Assembly: GCA_905116865.2 (NCBI GenBank)
Contig: CAJHNH020007568.1
Coordinates: 23,506 to 87,505, forward strand
Length of the DNA stretch: 64,000 nt
Source: Candidula unifasciata
Lineage: Eukaryota; Mollusca; Gastropoda; Stylommatophora; Geomitridae
Direction: 5' to 3'
In this document: positions 42,766 to 54,602 of the stretch, piece after piece
Layout of the letters: every line of letters begins with the position of its first letter
Numbering within the stretch: the first letter of the stretch is position 1
Translations under genes and position numbers: made by a program
The notes under the pieces: generated by a model
What the model saw: the letters and a program-made list of their open reading frames with translations, nothing else
Told to the model about the DNA's origin: nothing
Database searches by the model: none

Positions 42766-42769
42766 ACCC

Positions 42770-42900
42770 ATTTTAGGCTGGGTCGACCAGCGACGCCCCA
42801 TACTATGATATAAAAATCCACTCAGCCAGCAGTGGATTTTCATCGCGGTACGTTGGAATTACGAATCGGATTCACACAGCACTCTCTAGGGGGTGTGTTT
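42770..42900 (-). mobile_element. SINE-4-related fragment
   Basis: 'ggctgggtcgaccagcgacg', 'ccccatactatgata' and 'gcggtacgttggaattacga' match 56778-56875. Confidence 0.65.
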
Positions 42901-43343
42901 GATCCAGTTTCTAAATGTTATTGTAGTGTTAAAAACGCTGGCGTGCTTAAATATACCGCACGCGATTTCAAACGCATTGCCGAACACCCCCTGTCAGTGT
43001 CTGAAGGTTGAGCGACTGAAGGTCGACCAATCAGAAGTGGGCTATTGTATGTATTTGGGCGATCAGTAGGGAGATTATCGTGAGTCTGAACCATCAGGTC
43101 TCCCATGTTTCATTTCGTCTGTATCAGGACTTTCCTCGCCAGCTGCGTAGTTGTGTGAAGGCAGCAGACGACGACCATCAGGTAGTTGTGGAGGGGATGC
43201 TCTGCTGATGGATGTCACGTATCTAGTCCCTTTGCCTGCAGGAGGGCACGAGTAGGATGACCGTTAATTAACCCCACCCTCTACAAAATCAAGTCCCTGA
43301 ACATACATTGGAAATATAATACATCAAATAAAAGAATTTCTTT

Positions 43344-43573
43344 CGTTAGGTGCGTATCCTTTACAGGACGTTGCAGAACCAACCCCAGCAGCCCCTGGCT
43401 GTTGTGTGGTTTATCTTTAGGCAAATGTACGTCCAGTAGTTTGCCATTGCCTCTAAACGGTCGGTCCCTTGATACCACTGTCGAAACCAAGGCAAGGCGC
43501 AAGGCCCGCAGCTGGGATCGAGCCCGGCACCCCGGCATTACGAAGCGTTCGCATCGACTTAGCCACAAACCCG
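43344..43573 (-). mobile_element. SINE-1 full-length candidate
   Basis: 'gcgtatcctttacaggacgt', 'tgccattgcctctaaacggt', 'gataccactgtcgaaaccaa' and 'cagctgggatcgagcccgg', ending in 'gcgttcgcatcgacttagcc'. Confidence 0.9.
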
Positions 43574-43600
43574 AGAAAAAAAAGCATATTGAAATTACCA

Positions 43601-43838
43601 GTTAGTTGCCTATCCTTTACGTTGCAGAACTAACGTCGGTGTGTGTATGTGGGGGGTGGGTGGGGGGGGGGAGCCTATTGTGGTTTTTCTAGGCCAATTT
43701 TACGTTGAGTAGTTCGCCGTTGCTCCCTGAACGGCCAGCTTTCTGCACCACTGTCGAAACCAACCAAGTCAAACCGTCCGCAACTGGGATCGAACCTAGC
43801 ACCCCGACATTACGAAGCGCGTTCGCAACAGACGATAT
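43601..43838 (-). mobile_element. SINE-1 copy adjacent to the previous one
   Basis: Same orientation, only about 30 bases away. It has 'ttgcctatcctttacgttgc', a G-run insertion at 43651-43671, 'ccactgtcgaaaccaaccaa' and 'caactgggatcgaacctagc'. The head end is cut short. Confidence 0.85.
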
Positions 43839-44089
43839 ATTAAAGATTAAATTATTATTGTTATTTCTTTTTCTTCTCCCAGATTTCAGCATGAGATTAA
43901 CACACACTGACTCGAAGAGCGCTCGTTTTCTGTTGGCTTAAAGGGTCCCATCTAGAAAATTGGGGTGGTTGGGGGGGGGGGGGGGAGATAGAACATACCT
44001 ACTTCCCATCTAACAAGCAAGTTGTAAGTAAAACAAGTAAAGGTCTCTCTTCCATGCTTTTAGGAGTATACGGCATATAGGGCTAGATC

Positions 44090-44285
44090 TATATTTTTAT
44101 AGACAATCAGCACAAGTTGGGTGATGTTATCAGCATTACACTGGCCGCCTTTACCCCCCACTACTGCGTCCGGTACCCAATCACGGCTGGGTCGACCTGG
44201 GAGTCAAGGTCATTTAACAAAAAAAGTCCGGCTCTGCTAGGGAGTGAACCCACGACTTCCAATCCGTAAGCGAGTGTCAAGCCTC
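44090..44285 (-). mobile_element. SINE-4 copy
   Basis: 'gttgggtgatgttatcagca', 'ctggccgcctttac', 'cacggctgggtcgacctggg', 'gtcaaggtcatttaac' and 'gagtgaacccacgacttcca', in family order. Confidence 0.8.
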
Positions 44286-44456
44286 TACGAAGCATGTTGT
44301 AAAATTTTTTTTTTTAAAGTTGAGTTTGCTGAAATCGGATGTGTTGACCTTAAAGAGGCATATATCGCACCCTAGCTTTAAACCGCAGTACATCGTGCCA
44401 ACCAATCTTCTTATAGCGAAGGCGGAAACAGAAGAATAAACCGAATTGCAACTTAA

Positions 44457-44593
44457 CTCTTTGAGTCCCAGGGGGTTTAGCATTACATGCCCAAGGGGTA
44501 GTCAAAAGAGATGTAAAATTGCGCATCTTGCGTTCATTGGGCTTCTAGGTAGGAATCTATGAAAGTATGATGCGTTCCTTGGGACTCAAAGAG
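44457..44593 (+). mobile_element. TTAA-type MITE copy 3
   Basis: Same orientation as copy 1, with perfect TTAA on both sides (44453-44456 and 44594-44597). The ends are CTCTTTGAGTCCCAGGG and CCTTGGGACTCAAAGAG. Confidence 0.95.
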
Positions 44594-44924
44594 TTAAGCA
44601 AAGCTCTGACATGATGTTCACGAATAAAACAGTTTGTTCTTTTCATTGAACCACCTTATAGTTTCGAAATAACTTGATATCATGTCACAGCCAAGAAGGA
44701 AAGCCACGACAAACTACCTTATCCAAGAAGCCAACATAGTCACGATGTTACTGCACGCGGACAAATACAAAAATACACACGCTCGCGCAAGTTATGAAAT
44801 AGGAAAACAGATACGGAACATTTTTCATAGACAAAAGTAGATAACCGTAAACGTATACAGATTAGTTAGTTATAGACATTATGTATTTCTTTGACATGTT
44901 ATTAAAAGAAATGGACACAGTTGA

Positions 44925-45075
44925 CTTGAGTTGAGTCAAGAGTTGATATGACATCACTCGGGGCTTTCGCATGCGTGCTCCGTCCATATTTTCAGCAGCC
45001 AGTGTAGAGTTCCAATACTGATGGTACCGGTCACAATCTGGTTATATGTCCGTCTTGCCCTTCCTCTAAGTGTAA
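44925..45075 (-). mobile_element. LINE-G 3' end
   Basis: The reverse complement carries 'gcaagacggacatataacca', 'gattgtgaccggtaccatca' and 'gatgtcatatcaactcttga', then a CAACTCAAGTC tail, as at 29025-29150. Confidence 0.75.
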
Positions 45076-45077
45076 AC

Positions 45078-45400
45078 TGTTGAATGTTGAATTAGGAATC
45101 GACATCACAGCACCCAGGACATCCCCATAAGCGCTCCGTCGCGATATTCAGCAGCAAACGAAGAGTTCCATGTACGATGACACCAGTGACTGTCTGATTG
45201 TATATCCGTCTCGCCTTTACCTTCAGTGTTGAGCGTCAACCGATCCCATGGTAACTCCCTGCAGCGCCATTTTCCTCAGCCGCAATGACCTATTTGCGCT
45301 TCCGCACTGTTCACTCGCTCCCAGAGGGCCTTCACATCTAGCTTGTCATACATCAGTTCACCACCAAGTGGTGGATAACCTGGATAACAAACACGTCTAT
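45078..45400 (-). mobile_element. LINE-G 3' region, second copy
   Basis: The reverse complement reads LTLNTEGKGETDIQSDSHW and RTWNSSFAAEYRDGALMGM and a stop. At the far end 'caccacttggtggtgaactg' equals the plus-strand block at 28880-28905. It lies directly behind the 44925 copy in the same orientation. Confidence 0.75.
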
Positions 45401-45404
45401 ACTT

Positions 45405-46775
45405 CTATGGTGAGGCAAAAACACTGACTCGATTTGTGATTCTGGTAATCATGGGAAATTGTGAAACATGACAGCCCACACTTATCGGCACGGCTCATAA
45501 TGTATATAATGTCCCATGTAGGTGGGTAGGTGAGGAGGGGATTGGGGGGTCAATGTACACAAAGCCTAAATCAGTATTTACACTGCCTTATATTTTTTTG
45601 GGTAAAAGAAGTAGGTTAATTAAAACATGCACTTTTATCATCCTACATTCTGTGACTTGACACAATAAACACGCGCATATACACGTAAACACACACACAC
45701 AAAACGCCCACACATTTGCCACCCAGTTAGGGCACACGCTACACGGACACTTGTACACGCAGTGAGATTGTTGTTGATTCCAACGTCAACATCCAATACG
45801 CAGTCGCTATATAGGGTACTAGTTGTGTTGACGTCAGTGTTCTTCAACTTTTTCACACTAACGGCCCACCAAACAATGAGAAATATTTTAACAGATTGCC
45901 TTATGAAATCTGATGTCATATAACCCTGTTTGTATTGTTTAATCCTTTGTAAAAAGATTTCAATTTCCAGCGGATTTCCAGCCTGTTGTTTAGAGGTTAG
46001 AAAATCTTAAGTACATGACCGGAGCGTTGTTTCTGAAAGACAAAGCTCTGTTTTGTTGTTGTTGGTTACTGGCATGGCTGGGAAAGTCTTTTTCCCAAAA
46101 TAGGTAATCAAGAAAACGACTAACAATCCAACAGCTCTATAGCTCAGACATTTATATTATTTGTTTCGAGTGATATCCAGAATTAGGACAAAAACTGCAT
46201 TGTATGTCTAGACACAAAAGTGACATCACTAGGCACTCCATGGTCTTTTTTGTTTTTATTTTTGATAATCAAATGCGCATAATCTTTTATCTGCAAAGAA
46301 TAGATTATTAATCCAAAGGCTGCCTTTGGCAAGGATCCTTATTTCCAGAATAATAGTTATCAGAGTTTTTTTGCAAACGACTTTGAATGCCGACTTTGTT
46401 AAATATGACTTTCTGGTTGAAAACGCCAAGATGATGAATACAGTTATATCATAACGGAAACTTTTCTGTATCTTCGACTTGTCGTCTATTATCCCAGAGC
46501 AAAAACTTATGTCTTTTGAACGCATCCATTTTATTTATTAGTATAAATGTGACGAGTCTGGACTATTGATTTTTGCCTAATAATTATTGCTCCATATTAG
46601 CACTATTATAAATTTCTTAATTATAAAGTGAAAAGGGTGAATATGAATTTGGAGGATCAGCTCAGAGTTAATTCCCCTTTCTAGCTTTTCCCACTTCATT
46701 TCAAGTACATTTGATTGAGCGAGGAAACAGTAGTTGTCTTCCCTCCTCAACTGACTCAGTATGAATGAATTTCTA
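45405..46775. other. No gene recognised
   Basis: Several short frames without motifs; no assigned repeat. Confidence 0.4.
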
Positions 46776-46777
46776 CC

Positions 46778-46925
46778 CCACCAGGTCATCACACAAGCGA
46801 TAAACACCCGATGACACAAAGTTCCACCATGTGGATGAGGATCGCCGTGGAGAGGTCCCAGAAACCGCGTTCAGACATTTGGGGCTTCAAATAACAAAAC
46901 ATTACGTCCTAAAAAGGACGTATGA
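46778..46925 (+). mobile_element. Repeat-5 copy
   Basis: 'ccaccaggtcatcacacaag', 'cgataaacacccgatgacac', 'catgtggatgaggatcgccg', 'gagaggtcccagaaaccgcg' and 'aaaaaggacg' near its end. Confidence 0.85.
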
Positions 46926-47023
46926 GCATAACCGTAGGCAAGACTCAGTATAGACCATTTGGCAGTCATTGCTGAAGTCTGTGTTTTGAAACAGTGATAA
47001 GAGTGAGTGAATACGTATTATTT

Positions 47024-47026
<3 letters not shown>

Positions 47027-47055
<29 letters not shown>

Positions 47056-47056
47056 A
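47027..47056. repeat. (TTG)n microsatellite
   Basis: Ten or so GTT triplets. Confidence 0.9.
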
Positions 47057-47173
47057 TATTGCTGCTAATTCCTCTGATCCATAATATATGCTGGATTCTA
47101 TAAACGTGCTGCTGACATGTGGGAGCAACATTTATGAATTCCGTTTTTTTTTTCTCTTCACTAACCACTTTTA

Positions 47174-47182
47174 TGCTCTAGT
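47174..47182. repeat. Target site duplication, 3' side (TGCTCTAGT)
   Basis: Nine-base direct repeat with 47575-47583 around a 5'-truncated LINE. Confidence 0.8.
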
Positions 47183-47574
47183 TAGTTAGTTAGTTAGTTA
47201 GTTGGGTTATCCTCATTGCACTCCGGACATGTCCATAGGTGCTCAGATCCTCCCCTCAGTATGAACCCCAACCTTCGATGGCTAATAGTACCAGTTTCTA
47301 TGTTGATTAACAAGTCTTCTGGCGTGTCTGGTGTGCGTCTTGTTTTTTGCTGTGCCGATCTTAATTCCCAAGTCTGCCATTCTGGAGAGTGATGTTGATT
47401 CACTGCCACCAAAGTCCTCTATCCTTCCCATTTCTCTGAGGGCATTGATAATATCAGCATGATCCATAGGCTGACCGTCGGTAGTGACAGCGGATCCAGC
47501 CAACCTGTCAGCTCTTTCATTTCCATCGACGCCTGTGTGTCCCGGAACAAAAATAAAGGTGACTCTACGCACAG
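47183..47574 (-). pseudogene. 5'-truncated RNase H LINE with target duplication
   Basis: The minus strand starts at the very edge with VTFIFVPGHTGVDGNERADR and LAGSAVTT, the C-terminal part of an RNase H domain (GH.G..GNE.AD.LA). After about 60 residues a frameshift near 47340 moves the reading to NIETGTISHRRLGFILRGGS and EHLWTCPECNEDNPTN, then a stop. The final C-x2-C and WTCPEC are compatible with a small C-terminal zinc knuckle. The element ends in an (AACT)n tail (47181-47204 on the plus strand as GTTA repeats). The flanking 9-mers show ordinary target-primed insertion of a truncated copy. Confidence 0.85.
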
Positions 47575-47583
47575 TGCTCTAGT

Positions 47584-49165
47584 ATGTAAACATATTCGGT
47601 ATTTGTTGATAGATATAATGTTTGTTTGATACTAAAAATGGGAGTTGGCGTATTTGGTTATTGTACTTATATTTAATAATTAACCATTGATGTTCTCATG
47701 GTAAATCTCTCATGGTAAATCTCGGGCCAGTCCTTTCAAACATGGTAAATTCTGAGACTAATTTAATAGCTCGAAAAGTGATTACCATGTGGTGGCTAAA
47801 TTTATTAGATTCACGCTGTCGGAGAGGAAAAAGGAAAGTGTATATAGCCTATGCTTGTAATAATCATTAGTATATATAATTCCTAAATACCAGGAACATA
47901 ATTTCAGTACCATTGCGTATGACCCGATAATTTTATAATTATATTTTACCCTTTCCAACTTCGTAACTCTACTGAATAAGATTTAGCACATGTATTTATT
48001 CACAGTTAAACTTGAGTTAGTCTGAATATTTTATGTTGCCAATGTGACAGATGGGAAATCCCGTTGTCATCTATGATTGTGTCATCTATCCCAGCACCCA
48101 GTTATATTGATTGAGATATTTCCAATCACGGTTATTTTCAAACTGCCTAACTCACATGGTATGAGTTTCACACCCATGTAAATTAACTCCTTGATTCCCA
48201 TTCTTTGGAATGTAAACCCATGTGATTGAATTGAGAATACCTTTAGAAATATGTCTGTGTTTAAGCAGGTTAACCCCTTAAAGGAGTACAAATGTAAAGA
48301 GAGCTGAACAGTTCATACAGTTGAATGCTTTCTCTCTCAGTGACGTTAAACTGATGTGCTTGGAAATATCCTTGAGAAAGTGATGTGGATAGAATATTTC
48401 TTGCATCAGGAGTACAGATTCTATTTAGTTAATACCACTCAATGCCCCACTAAAGAAATGAATATACATGTTACTATCCCACTCCATATGTGTGTAGTGT
48501 AACAAACGAACTTTCTCAACTGCTTCGACAGGGACTGTTCAATTACTACAGTCCCAGGGGAAAGTTCCAGGTGGAGTTCCAGTGTAGCTGCAGGTGTCGG
48601 ATTGTCTAGACTGGACTAGAAGATTCGACCAGCCCGAGGTGTCTATGAAGCTGAGTCAGAAGCTGATCCAGGGAGCACAAACAACAAATGAGTGGACATA
48701 TCAGTTCACTATGTCAATCCGTAATCCATAAACTATTAGGATCTTCCCAGTCCGAGGATTGAGTTTACTTCAAATTAAGTGTCATATTTCTTAATGTTTC
48801 TTAAAGTTTTGTGAGGTTCATTTTAACTGTAAGCATGTGTATGTCAGTGAGCAATAGCTAGTGTGTTCTAATATACATAAATACATCATTTAATAACAGT
48901 AGGGAATCAGCAAACCCCGAATCCTCTCCTTTAACCAGCAAAGCTCGGAGATAGATTAGAATTTTTGAAGATTTTTCACTGTTTGAGATTCCCTTTGTAT
49001 ACTATCTATTTCTGAGGTCCCGTCTTTTTACTATTAATCCTAACTAGCCTCTTGGGCCGTATTATTGAAGTCAACCTCATACCAACAGTATCTTCTGTGT
49101 CAGTCATTTGCTGTCTTGTACAGAACAGATAAGGAATTACGAAAAATTGCCTTCTGTATACTGCA
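47584..49165. other. No gene recognised
   Basis: AT-rich, no assigned repeat and no domain-bearing frame. Confidence 0.4.
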
Positions 49166-49168
49166 CAT

Positions 49169-49402
49169 GTCGTCTCTGTGGCTAAGTCGATGCGAACGCT
49201 TCGTAATGCCGGGATGCCAGGTTCGATCCCAGCTGCAGGCCATGTGCCATGCGTTGGTTTCGACAGTAGTATTAAGAAAGCCGACCGTACAGAAGGCGAT
49301 GGCAAACTACTGGACGTAAATTTGACTTTAAAAAATCCACACAACAACCAGGGACTGTTGGGGTTGGTTTTGCAACGTCCTGAAAAGGATACTCAACAAC
49401 CT
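49169..49402 (+). mobile_element. SINE-1 full-length candidate
   Basis: 'cgtctctgtggctaagtcga', B-box-like 'aggttcgatcccagctgc', 'ggcgatggcaaactactgga' and the tail 'gcaacgtcctgaaaaggata'. It is close in sequence to 34778-35014. Confidence 0.9.
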
Positions 49403-49404
49403 AT

Positions 49405-49970
49405 ACTGCACATACTGCAATCACATAAACAAAGTGAATTCCACGCCACAGTGAACATATTTTTACAAGTTCCCTGATGAAACATACAGTAGTAACTCAT
49501 GATATAATTGCATATGCTCAATGACTGAGTTCAATATGGTAAATAACTCGCATCTTTAGCGATTTTGTTTCCCTTAAGGAGGGAAAATTATGTGAATACT
49601 TTTAATTCGTTACAGGTCTCCAAAAATCAAAATCACAATGACGTTTTTCATTTTTTTAACGGAGAAAATGAGTAGCACAGCTTTTTTTTTTTTCTGCCCG
49701 CTGAGGAAAACGTGGCTACTTCTGCCCCTGATGCTACAGTTCCTAATCATCAAGTGCACTGTCGTCTTGTTTGAGTTCTAATCCATTTAAAAGTTATCGA
49801 GATGTTGTTCTGTAACCCCGAGAGTTCTCCTCTATCCAGCTCGTATTCGAAATTTCGACTCCTTGTGTGGAGCATGAAAAAACAACTCCTATCCACTACA
49901 CTGGTACCCTATGGTTACAGTGTATTATAGTAAAGAAACAGTTTCCACACATTCAGACGTATTAGGCATA
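49405..49970. other. No gene recognised
   Basis: T-run at 49682-49693, otherwise unassigned. Confidence 0.4.
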
Positions 49971-49974
49971 CAGG

Positions 49975-50178
49975 GCTAGACCCATATTTTATAGAGTAAT
50001 CGCGCGTGGTGGGTAATGTAGTCAGCATCTCGTCGGCCGCCTTTACTTTCCAGGACTGCACCTGGTACCCATTCACGGCTAGGTCGACCTGGATGCCAAG
50101 TTATTTTCGAAAAAATTGACAAACTCACGACCTACTGATCCGTAGGCGAGATTCCAGCCGCTACACCCCGGCCGCTTC
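49975..50178 (-). mobile_element. SINE-4 copy
   Basis: 'gtggtgggtaatgtagtcag', 'cgtcggccgcctttactttc', 'cacggctaggtcgacctgga' and 'gatccgtaggcgagattcca', with the head at the right (gccgctacaccccggccgc). Confidence 0.85.
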
Positions 50179-50181
50179 CCC

Positions 50182-50805
50182 ATTGTAATATAGGCGGCTA
50201 ATTAGGTCAACCATATAGCCCATCTTAGCTATCCATTGCTCGTCCAGTAAAGGCACTTACTAGGTCAGACTTGTGCTCTAGCATGAATGCTCTACTTCCT
50301 CCCTCAGTCTGAAAAAGCGGGATAGAATTCGTCCTCTTGATAACTATCTGAATTTCTTTATGAAGGGGGGAGATGTAGGTGATGTCAGCTCTTACCCTCA
50401 CACAATCTAGCGAACATCCCGGATTTCAAAGCTCAACTGTGAATTTGATTCACGACCTTCGGCGGAGCATTCATGGAAAAAGCACACCCTAATGGGTGCG
50501 CGGCTGATTTTTTTTTCGCAACTACTCCTCAGCGATGCCCAACCATGCTACATCGTCCTTCTCTGATGCTTATGCTCCAGTATGGCTGTGCTTTCTGTGT
50601 TCTTCCGACGGGTTGTGGACCAAGAATAGTGTGAGTCGTAACAACTAATTTTGGAGCTGGTAAAATAGACAAAAACATTTAAAAGAACATTCCACAGCTG
50701 AATAATTCCTCCAATAATATAAATATAGATCGGGAAATAGAAACAAGGTACAAACGAGCCAGTGCACTTAGATACCAGCTGACACCATTATTGAGACATC
50801 CAAAC
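50182..50805. other. No gene recognised
   Basis: Unassigned. Confidence 0.4.
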
Positions 50806-50809
50806 ATAA

Positions 50810-50950
50810 GTAGGAGCGGTGTCCGTGGCGTTGGAGTCCGACTCCTAATTCCAACGGGTCGTTGCAGATCGACCCAGCCTTAAATGGGTACCAGGAAGGC
50901 TGTCCTGGGGGAAGTAAAGGCGTAATGCTAATAACACCTAGCGCCAATGG
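50810..50950 (+). mobile_element. SINE-4-like copy, short
   Basis: 'gtccgactcctaattccaac', 'gggtcgttgcagatcgaccc', 'agccttaaatgggtaccagg' and 'gggaagtaaaggcgtaatgc'; the middle resembles the reverse complement of the 56.7-kb copy. Confidence 0.6.
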
Positions 50951-51029
50951 TCTTGAAAAATGTGGGCACTCTTCCCATTCACCTAAAGGCGTGAAATATA
51001 GATAGTTACTAAAACACAGTTATGAGCGC

Positions 51030-51487
51030 AAAGAAACAGATTATAAACAATATAGTCATACCAACACTGTGCTACCAGTGCCAGACTTGGACATTAATAT
51101 AGGCATACAAATACACATACAAATAACACGTGCGAAATTAGATGCCTGAGAAAAGCCGTCAACATAAACATATGAGACAAAATTAGGAATGATACTATCA
51201 GACAGTGGGAACAAAACTATGCAGTAAACGCACAGAGAATTACAGGAACGAATGATTTGGTCATCTAGTTAAAAATGCAGCCAGAACAACCATTAACGCA
51301 AGCACTACACGCGATACAAATTCAATGTGAAAGCAAGAGGTCGCCTTGAGAGTAATGGACTGATGACATTAAAGAGCTTCAACATCGACACGGAATGACA
51401 AAATCAATTGCTGCCAATCTAGCAAAATGATCCTTCTCAAGGTGATAACGACAGAGGTGGACATTCATGATGATGATGATGATGATG
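51030..51487 (+). pseudogene. LINE reverse transcriptase C-terminal fragment with ATG/GAT tail
   Basis: Plus-strand frames read SAKKQIINNIVIPTLCYQCQ, TW, then decayed blocks: MRQN..DTIRQ, TENYRNEWFGHLVKNAARTT and INASTTRDTNSM. Then, past several stops, comes a tail ending in GATGATGATGATG (51467-51487). This follows the same plan as 36360-36720: a CYQCQTW block, a basic stretch, WFGHL, RGR.., and a final DR..W region. It carries many stops and shifts. Confidence 0.75.
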
Positions 51488-51557
51488 AATAATTTACTTC
51501 ATCGAAAAATAGTTTTGCCCAACCGCTTACACCTACGATCTGATCACTCCTCGCCAC

Positions 51558-51576
51558 TGCTCTCTCTCTTTCTGTC

Positions 51577-51642
<66 letters not shown>
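51558..51642. repeat. (CT)n microsatellite
   Basis: TCTC repeats with a few TCTG units. Confidence 0.95.
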
Positions 51643-51644
51643 GG

Positions 51645-51994
51645 TGTGTGTTTGCTGTTAACCTCCTAATATAGATATGGAAAAAAGGATGACTGCAGTC
51701 AAGCTAATACCAAGAAATTAAACCAGTGAACTGTGCCTGAAATGCTTAACGAAATGGGAAAGCAGAACAACGTGAACAAAAGACACAAATCGACGTTTCG
51801 GCCGAGAAACTCAGCAACTAACTACACAACAGTAACAAATATCCCCTTTGTTATTGTTCTCTGGTTAATTTATGTCGAGAAAGACCCCGGATGAGACGTG
51901 GATTTATGCACGTTTTTCTACTCCCCCATTTCGTTAAGCTTTTTAGTCACAGTTCACTGGTTTAATTTCCTAATACAGATATGCTGTTTCTTTC

Positions 51995-52053
<59 letters not shown>

Positions 52054-52680
52054 CTATCCCCCTTTCTGTGTGAGTGTTTATGTGTGTATTGTTGACCTCT
52101 AGAATTGAGACAGTTCTAGTATGTTATTGCTCTATTGTTGACGTCTCATCACTGGCACCCAATTAACCCAGTTTTCCGGTGCCGAAACAGATCTGTTCGT
52201 TAACATGACAGGGATCTCTTGGAAGCTCAGTGTTTGTTGTTGCCAAGACTGTCTTCTTCGAATTATGTCATATTATTCTTGATATGCGTTCGCCTAATAA
52301 AAAAGGGTTTAGCTAGCTGTATTGTGGTTTGCAGATAGTCTGTGATATCTGTGCCTTTAGCTCATCATATACAGTTAAAACAAACCCTTAATAGTCGCCT
52401 TTTGCAACATCCCTGTTAAAGGGAGTGGTTTGGATCTCCTTCCGCATCACCCCCCCTCCCCCACCTCCCGCGTAAAACACCCCACACCCGACCTTCTTCA
52501 AAGGAATAAAAGAGGCCCTGAACCCCAAAAGAGGCATCAATATAATATTCAACAAGATATTCTTCATCTCCCCTTCCCCCTTCGCTCCACCCCTCCCCCT
52601 CCCCCTCTACTACCACCACAACCACAACCAACTGCATTGCGTCACTGCCCTACAAGTACACGTAACACCCCTCTTCCCTC
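51645..52680. other. No gene recognised; second CT tract inside
   Basis: TCTG then CT repeats at 51993-52048. A C-rich stretch at 52440-52620 gives short proline-rich frames only. Confidence 0.5.
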
Positions 52681-52684
52681 TCTA

Positions 52685-52912
52685 TAACTTGCCGTCCTTG
52701 TTAGGATGAAATTGTTCGTTATTTGAAGCCCCACCCTGGCTCTTGCCAGGGGCCGCAATATAGCCAAGCCATAAAGATGGCCCAATGGCTAAACGCGGTT
52801 TCTGGGACCTCTTCAAGGTGATCCTCATCCACATGGTGGCACTTTGAGTCATCTGGTGTTTATCGCTTGTGTAATGTCCTAGTGGGTTAGAAAGTCAGTC
52901 AGTCAGTCCTCC
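52685..52912 (-). mobile_element. Repeat-5 copy
   Basis: 'ttatttgaagccccaccctg', 'ccaatggctaaacgcggttt', 'ctgggacctcttcaaggtga', 'tcctcatccacatggtggca' and 'gtgtttatcgcttgtgtaat', followed by GTCAGTCAGTCAGTC. Confidence 0.85.
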
Positions 52913-52989
52913 CCCTCACACAATCCATTTTTTTCCCAATCATCAGCATCGTTACCACTCTAAACACGCTCTGTAATATCTCTCTTATT

Positions 52990-53840
52990 GTAATAGAAGA
53001 TTGGTCGTTGTCTGGTGTTCTCCCTTTTAACTCCTTTAACTCCCCCACATGTGTAATCAGAGATTGGTCGTTGTCTGGTGTTCTCCCATCAACTCATGCA
53101 ACTCCTCCACGTGTGTAATCAGAGATTGGTCGTTGTCTGGTGTTCTGCTATCAACTCCTGCAACTCCCCCATATGTGTAATCAGAGATAGGTCGTTGTCT
53201 GGTGTTCTATCAACTCCTGCAACTCCTCCACGTGTGTGATAAGAGACTGGTGGTTGTCTGGTGTTCTCCCTTCAACTCCTGCAACTTCCCCACATGTGTG
53301 ATAAGAGACTGGTCGTTGTCTGGTGTTCTATCAACTCCTGCAACTCCCCCATATGTGTAATCAGAGATTGGTCGTTGTCTGGTGTTCTATCAACTCCTGC
53401 AACTCCTCCACGTGTGTGATAAGAGACTGGTTGTTGTTTGGTGTTCTCCCTTCAACTCCTGCAACTTCCCCACATGTGTGATAAGAGGCTGGCCGTTGTT
53501 TGGTGTTCTGCTATCAACTCCTGCAACTCCTCCACGTGTGTGATAAGAGGCTGGCCGTTGTTTGGTGTTCTGCTATCAACTCCTGCAACTCCTCCACGTG
53601 TGTAATCAGAGACTGGTCGTTGTCTGGTGTTCTATCAACTCATGCAACTCCTCCACGTGTGTAATCAGAGATTGGTCGTTGTCTGGTGTTCTCCCTTCAA
53701 CTCCTGCAACTTCCCCACATGTGTAATCAGAGATTGGTCGTTGTCTGGTGTTCTGCTATCAACTCCTGCAACTCCTCCACATGTGTAATCAGAGATTGGT
53801 CGTTGTCTGGTGTTCTGCTATCAACTCCTGCAACTCCTTA
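52990..53840. repeat. 62/59-bp minisatellite, about fourteen copies
   Basis: The unit contains 'tgtgtaatcagagattggtc', 'gttgtctggtgttct', 'atcaactcctgcaactcc' and 'tccacg'. Two size classes differ by presence of a GCT or CCC triplet before ATCAAC. Variants AATCAG/GATAAG and GGTCG/GGCCG alternate. Confidence 0.95.
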
Positions 53841-54104
53841 CATAACAGTCAAAACAAGTTGAAAACAGTTTCATGTTTAATAATGAAAACAAATAAGCTA
53901 CTACAGCCTGCTCCCAGTTTAATAAACAGCGACAATCTGCAGCAAGAGACTTACTTCACGTATTCAGTTTCCACATATCCGCAATTCGGATCACACGACT
54001 GAACCTTCAACGTCCATCGTTGACAGGTACACGACCACACTCGGCACTTAGTAAGAATACAACAACGTTACCTTTCTCTCAGCCTTCATTCAGCATAGAA
54101 GAAC

Positions 54105-54320
54105 AGACCAACTGCACCCAAAAAGCATGTCGTAAAAGGAGACTAAATAGGGTTGTGTCTTTCGACGTCAGAGTCCATCTACGTAAAAGACATGACACTA
54201 TCAGTCTGCATATAAATAGGCCGGAAGCTGTAAAATGGATGCACACACAAAGCACACGTTCCGGAACAAGACCAAAGCCTGTAAGTGGACGAACATCCAC
54301 AAATTTCCGCCCAAGTTTTT
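54105..54320 (+). mobile_element. Repeat-6 copy
   Basis: 'aaaagcatgtcgtaaaagga', 'gtaaaatggatgcacacaca', 'gaacaagaccaaagcctgta' and 'caaatttccgcccaag', then a T-rich run. Confidence 0.75.
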
Positions 54321-54397
54321 TTTCTTTTTTATTTTTTTGCCTTTCTAGCCCTAGAGGTTCATTGCTGCAGATCTATATTTCTATCTTTTTTTTTAAA

Positions 54398-54602
54398 CCC
54401 CACCAGGACGTCATACAAGCGATTAACACATGATGACACAAAGTGCCACTATGTGGATGAGGATCACCCGTGGAGAGGTCCCAGAAATTGCGTTTAGCCA
54501 TTAGACCATATTTATGGCCGGGCTATATTGCGGCCTCTGGGAAAAGCCAGAGTAGGGCTTCGAATAACCAAAAATTTCATCCCACAAAGGGATGACAAAA
54601 TG
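54398..54602 (+). mobile_element. Repeat-5 full-length candidate
   Basis: 'caccaggacgtcatacaagc', 'gtggatgaggatcacccgtg', 'gagaggtcccagaaattgcg', 'ggccgggctatattgcggcc' and 'atttcatcccacaaaggga'. It is the longest copy. Confidence 0.85.

Noticed and set aside
52990..53840. CRISPR-like array
   Set aside because: The units are contiguous with no unique spacers, in a eukaryotic context. The same applies to the 25-, 26-, 32-, 40-, 45- and 49-bp arrays.
53748..54002. 84-residue plus-strand frame
   Set aside because: It starts inside the 62-bp minisatellite and continues into unassigned sequence; no domain or homologue recognised.
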